From Lachnospiraceae bacterium (lineage in GTDB: Bacteria; Bacillota_A; Clostridia; Lachnospirales; Lachnospiraceae): a stretch of 8,785 nt of DNA. The translations under genes and the position numbers were made by a program. Each line of letters opens with the position of its first letter. Position 1 is the stretch's first letter. The stretch spans positions 1 to 8,785 of the forward strand of contig JAIKXO010000235.1 in assembly GCA_024684065.1 (NCBI GenBank), read 5' to 3'. The notes under the pieces were generated by a model. The model was not told the DNA's origin. It made no database searches and was given only the letters and a program-made list of their open reading frames with translations. Below, one piece after another: positions 5,678 through 8,785 of this stretch.

Positions 5678-5704
5678 AAAGTGTAATAAGCGCGATTACA
5701 CTTT
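5678..5704. promoter_or_regulatory. 10-bp inverted repeat, hairpin or operator
   Basis: AAAGTGTAAT (5678-5687) and ATTACACTTT (5695-5704) are perfect complements around a 7-nt GC-rich loop AAGCGCG. There is no T-tract on either strand, so it is more likely a protein-binding dyad or RNA structure than a terminator. Confidence 0.6.
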
Positions 5705-5742
5705 CTCGTTCATCAATACAAAACTTTAATTATATCACAAAA

Positions 5743-5761
5743 TCAAAACTTTTTAGTCATA
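5743..5761 (+). repeat. 19-bp direct repeat, copy 2
   Basis: Identical to 4651-4669. A weaker relative (ACAAAACTTTAAT) lies just upstream near 5717-5729. Confidence 0.85.
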
Positions 5762-5846
5762 AAAGGGCGAGGGTTATTCCAGAGCCCCCAAAAAAAATGG
5801 AAAGAATGCAGCACTCTCCCACATAGCGGTAGCATCTCCGGTTCTA

Positions 5847-5870
5847 TTCCGATCGCTGGAACGATTGGAA
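5847..5870 (+). promoter_or_regulatory. Hairpin next to an orphan ribosome site
   Basis: TTCCGATCG (5847-5855) pairs with CGATTGGAA (5862-5870), one G-T pair, loop CTGGAA. It abuts AAAGGAG (5869-5875), whose first bases it can cover. No usable start codon lies 5-10 nt after that AAAGGAG. Confidence 0.5.
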
Positions 5871-5884
5871 AGGAGTTGTTATAC

Positions 5885-5920
5885 GGGGACCGAGTCAGCT
5901 GCAGACGAGGTCCCCTTTTT
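5885..5920 (+). terminator. Terminator-like hairpin abutting the fusion gene start (attenuator candidate)
   Basis: GGGGACC (5885-5891) pairs with GGTCCCC (5909-5915), followed by TTTTT and then immediately by ATG (5921). Inside, tandem GA/GA mismatches and GTC/GAC extend the helix around a 7-nt loop. The shape is that of an intrinsic terminator placed so as to block entry into the gene. It also holds the only ribosome-site-like bases near the ATG (GAGG 5907-5910) in its right arm. Either premature termination or masked translation would limit primase-helicase synthesis. Confidence 0.65.
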
Positions 5921-8626
5921 ATGGCTAAACAACAATACGCACCTATCCCGGAAGCGGTCTTGAACCGGATGAGCGACGAAGAGCAGACGCAGCTGTATTT
6001 GCAAGTGCTCCATGAGGGTGAAGAGACTGTAGCATTATTCGTCAAGGACCCGGTAGAGAGAATCATGGTGAGAGGGAGAGCATTGTACCAAAGTGTACGG
6101 GAGAAAGCGAACAAGAATGTGTACGTTGCAATCAATCCTGTGTTTCCAGGGAGCACATCCAAACATAAGTGCAACTTTGTCGGCAGAAAAGTGTTTTATG
6201 CGGACGTTGACATTCACGAAAAGGAAATCGACGCGGAGGAACTGGATGCAAAATTGCAAAAATGCAGAGAAACATTTTTCCAAGCAATAAAAGAAGGAAC
6301 CTTCCCTGTGCCAACAATGATCGATTCCACAGGACGCGGCCTTCACATTTACATCGTCTTTGAAACCGTGTACGCCGATATAGCTGAGGATTCGCAAGAC
6401 TTCGAAGCGTATTATCAGAAGACCCGCCAGATATTCAAAGAGTTCTCAGTCGACATAGATCACACAGTAGGAGATCTGCCACGTGTCTCCAGAGTCCCCG
6501 GAACTATTAATACAAAAAGCGGCCGCAAGTGCCGAATGATCTTCTTCAGTGGTCTAACATATACCCGCGAAGAATTCCGAGATTTGTTCGAAGTGCAGCT
6601 GCTTCCAAGTCCCAAACCATCAAAATCGAGGGAAAAATCGAAATCCGAGAAAAAAACAAAACAACCGGAGAATGCCTCTAGACGAAATAAAAAGAATTCA
6701 GAGGATGATCGGCTCGTCGGGGCAGATTACGATAAACATCATCCAACGCACGAACACCTTATGAAAACATGGCATCTACGACATGTAGAGGCTATTGTGT
6801 TATATCGCATAGAGCACGATGATAAGCGCGTTTTCCGGAAACGATTCACGCACGTGTTGTACAATGTTGCGCTTGAAATCATGTCACCCCACAAAGCGTT
6901 TCAATACGTAAGCAAAATCAATGCGAAATACGAAACACCACTTGGCGAAGGAGATTTACTAGCCCAGTGTAACGCTGGGCCGAATGGAGAACCTATCCCA
7001 CAGTCCAACGAAAATGTGGCCAGGCTTTGGGAAATCACCGAAGAAGAGAAGCGGAAATTTAATTGGGATGCTTTTAACAATAAGGAACAAAGACTTGAGG
7101 AACGTCGCCAACAGGATGAGAAAAGAAGACGCCGGATTGTGCAAATGAAACAGGAAGGGTTATCCTACCGAGCCATCGAGAAGCGCTTGGAGCAGGAAGG
7201 GTATGAGCCGATCAAGAAGAGTAGGATACAGAAAATTTATGAAGAACTTACTCACGGCGGGGAACTGAGATACGAAGATATCGACTTCGAGGAACATAAG
7301 CTCTACGCACGCGCGAAAGAAAAGTGTCCACAAATTCCAATAAGTGAGGAGAGAGAGGAGGAGGAGGGGGGATCGATACAGAGCCCGCCTCCCATACCGC
7401 TTTCATCTCAGATAGGGAGGCTCGAAGATCCTAATCTCAATCGGATCATGCAAGCAATTCGTGAAGGAAAAGATATACATTTGCTGGGTCCTGGAGGCAC
7501 TGGAAAAAGCACCATCATAAAGAAGCTAATTGTCAGGCTGACGGAAATGCACCCAAGGAACTACCGCATAGAAAGGGCGGCATTCACCGGAAGTGCTGCT
7601 GCTAACATAGGTGGGAAAACGCTACACGCGCTCCTTGGACTGAAGGTTGGAGAAATCATCCGACCGGAAGATATTCTCCTGAGCAAATATGCTACCAAGA
7701 ACGTGAGAATCATCTGGGTGGATGAGATCGGACTCGTTCCGCGCCAAATCATGGAGGCACTCTACAGCATGCGCGACAAGATGGAAGCGAAATACCACCA
7801 CACCGTGATCCTGATTTTCAGCGGCGATTTTTGCCAGATTGCCCCGTTCATTCCTAAAGAAGAGAGCGAGATCTATGCCTCCATCCTCACAGATCCCATT
7901 GTAAGCGGATATGCCTTTGAATGCAGACAATGGCGAGAACGGCCGTGTGATAAGATCTTCCTTGCGAAAAACTACCGAGCGGGTGAAGATCCGGCGTTCG
8001 CAGAGACACTCCAATTAATGCATGATGGCAAAGTTGTCGCGTTTGATCAGGTGATGAGAATGATTCAACCGGGAGCCGCATGGGATGTGCTATCCCAGCC
8101 GAACAGCGCTTACATCTGCGCCACCAGGGAACAGGTAGACCGCTATAACAACGAGACAGTGGAACGTTTCTCCGGATATACACGAAGTTACCAAGCATAC
8201 TATGATGCTGGGATTCACACAATCCGGCTGGGGAAAGGGATGCCGGTGATGACAACCATTAACGCGAAGAACAGAAGCTATCAGAACGGGACGCGTGGCG
8301 TTGTAAAGCGGATGACCGATGATTTCATTGTGTTAAAAGTAAAGGAAACTGACGTATTTGTTCACAAGGACTATCACCACGGCAATGCTTTTCCCATCCG
8401 ATTGGCATATGCAATTACGGTAAATAGGGCACAAGGTCTGGAGTTTGACAAGATCAATATTGTAGGCGGGTATTTTGAAGCGGGGCAGCTTTACACAGCA
8501 TTCAGCAGAGCCCACAAGTCGAGCGACATCCGGCTCGTGACACCTATTCAACGGGAAGAGTATTTAACCAATATGGCCGCTGTCAGAGAGATGCATCCGG
8601 AATTGCAGCAGGAGGAAACGGCATGA
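5921..8626 (+). CDS. AEP primase - HTH - Pif1/RecD-like helicase fusion
   Basis: A 901-residue replication protein. Residues about 30-225 are an AEP primase-polymerase domain: VAINPV (69-74), motif I FYADVDIH (92-99; D95, D97), motif II STGRGLH (136-142; H142), VDID (177-180), RVSRVPGTIN (188-197). A lysine-rich linker (230-262) leads to an AEP C-terminal-like region (about 263-375), a charged coiled coil (about 381-405) and a helix-turn-helix (about 405-442, EGLSYRAIEKRL). After an acidic run comes an SF1B helicase: Walker A GPGGTGKST (523-531), TGSAAANIGGKTLHALLG (556-573), WVDEIG (599-604), FSGDFCQIAPF (633-643), NYR (684-686), GMPVMTTINA...NGTRGVV (773-795), AYAITVNRAQG (829-839) and GQLYTAFSRA (855-864), the Pif1 pattern. 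It would prime or extend DNA and unwind 5'-3' for element replication. A TTG at 5876 would add 15 residues but has no spacing from AAAGGAG, so ATG 5921 is preferred. Confidence 0.9.
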   Translation: MAKQQYAPIPEAVLNRMSDEEQTQLYLQVLHEGEETVALFVKDPVERIMVRGRALYQSVREKANKNVYVAINPVFPGSTSKHKCNFVGRKVFYADVDIHEKEIDAEELDAKLQKCRETFFQAIKEGTFPVPTMIDSTGRGLHIYIVFETVYADIAEDSQDFEAYYQKTRQIFKEFSVDIDHTVGDLPRVSRVPGTINTKSGRKCRMIFFSGLTYTREEFRDLFEVQLLPSPKPSKSREKSKSEKKTKQPENASRRNKKNSEDDRLVGADYDKHHPTHEHLMKTWHLRHVEAIVLYRIEHDDKRVFRKRFTHVLYNVALEIMSPHKAFQYVSKINAKYETPLGEGDLLAQCNAGPNGEPIPQSNENVARLWEITEEEKRKFNWDAFNNKEQRLEERRQQDEKRRRRIVQMKQEGLSYRAIEKRLEQEGYEPIKKSRIQKIYEELTHGGELRYEDIDFEEHKLYARAKEKCPQIPISEEREEEEGGSIQSPPPIPLSSQIGRLEDPNLNRIMQAIREGKDIHLLGPGGTGKSTIIKKLIVRLTEMHPRNYRIERAAFTGSAAANIGGKTLHALLGLKVGEIIRPEDILLSKYATKNVRIIWVDEIGLVPRQIMEALYSMRDKMEAKYHHTVILIFSGDFCQIAPFIPKEESEIYASILTDPIVSGYAFECRQWRERPCDKIFLAKNYRAGEDPAFAETLQLMHDGKVVAFDQVMRMIQPGAAWDVLSQPNSAYICATREQVDRYNNETVERFSGYTRSYQAYYDAGIHTIRLGKGMPVMTTINAKNRSYQNGTRGVVKRMTDDFIVLKVKETDVFVHKDYHHGNAFPIRLAYAITVNRAQGLEFDKINIVGGYFEAGQLYTAFSRAHKSSDIRLVTPIQREEYLTNMAAVREMHPELQQEETA

Positions 8627-8778
8627 GATACGAGATTAGGCGGTACGAAGAAAATGAAGCGGGGATGGAATCATCCATCCCCGTTGCGGTGGCATTCACG
8701 GAAGAAATGGCACTCATGATCATCCAAGCACTCCAGGGAAACGGTCGCTACGAGTATCGGGAGCAAGAAGAAGAATAA
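8623..8778 (+). CDS. Small acidic protein, unknown function, coupled to the fusion gene
   Basis: A 51-residue protein beginning MRYEIRRYEEN and ending REQEEE. Its ATG overlaps the stop of the helicase gene (ATGA), and AGGAGG (8610-8615) sits 7 nt upstream, so translation is well supported and coupled. The middle (VAVAFTEEMALMIIQAL, about 21-37) could form an amphipathic helix; the tail is strongly acidic. I do not recognise a family. Co-expression suggests an accessory role in replication, but that is inference only. Confidence 0.72.
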   Translation: MRYEIRRYEENEAGMESSIPVAVAFTEEMALMIIQALQGNGRYEYREQEEE

Positions 8779-8785
8779 GTGGGCT

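Larger units (their letters stand above)
5599..5920 (+). other. Gene-free leader between the two primase genes
   Basis: This 322-bp stretch has no protein gene. In order it holds a terminator, a 10-bp-arm hairpin, an AT-rich block with the second 19-bp repeat, an 8-A tract at about 5790, a 9-bp hairpin, an orphan AAAGGAG, and a terminator-like hairpin touching the start codon of the fusion gene. No clear promoter could be picked out. Confidence 0.7.

Noticed and set aside
5760..5880. Antisense RNA on the minus strand opposite the fusion gene leader, as in plasmid copy control
   Set aside because: A TATAAC box exists near 5880 on the minus strand, but no -35 is correctly spaced, and the possible terminator (GGGC/GCCC with TTTT near 5765) is weak. 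RNA sequencing would decide; I do not call it.
5876..5920. TTG start adding 15 residues to the primase-helicase fusion
   Set aside because: The TTG directly touches AAAGGAG with no spacing, and the added residues are encoded by the terminator-like hairpin; ATG 5921 is more plausible, though not proven.

Overview
The window looks like accessory, mobile-element DNA from a low-to-mid GC Bacillota, probably a Clostridia-type gut or rumen bacterium. The reasons are strong AGGAGG/AAAGGAG ribosome binding sites, sigma-A-type promoters, many intrinsic terminators, an AAA_14/DUF4143 ATPase and an Xre-plus-membrane regulator of a kind common in that group. No taxon can be fixed from sequence alone.

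Layout. (1) Positions 1-255 are the end of a tandem array of 75-bp units, each with a TTGCGGATA...TATCCGCAA inverted repeat and a purine-rich tract; the array continues beyond the left edge. It is followed at once by a 21-bp match to the 3' end of a tRNA-Gly gene (256-276, minus sense). (2) Positions 277-3960 are cargo: a small four-helix membrane protein with its own promoter and terminator; then three phased operator-like dyads driving an AAA_14/DUF4143 ATPase; then two short downstream genes that both look frameshifted; a terminator; and, convergent to them, an Xre-type regulator with a membrane tail. (3) Positions 4004-4438 repeat the left boundary: a second array of the same 75-bp unit in the same orientation, a 25-bp-arm terminator hairpin, and the same 21-bp tRNA-Gly fragment. 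The cargo is therefore bracketed by matching direct repeats. (4) Positions 4439-8778 are a replication module: a structured leader with a candidate 16-residue leader peptide, a stand-alone archaeo-eukaryotic primase (AEP/PrimPol-like) paralogue with altered catalytic positions, a second structured leader ending in a terminator-like hairpin that abuts a start codon, a large AEP primase - HTH - Pif1/RecD-like helicase fusion, and a translationally coupled 51-residue protein.

How it may work together (inference): the fusion would supply primer or DNA synthesis and 5'-3' unwinding for replication of a plasmid or integrative element. The small AEP paralogue and the two leaders are good candidates for controlling how much of it is made. 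The left part looks like an accreted or duplicated island segment next to tRNA-Gly-type attachment remnants. No integrase, relaxase, intact tRNA, rRNA or CRISPR array is visible.
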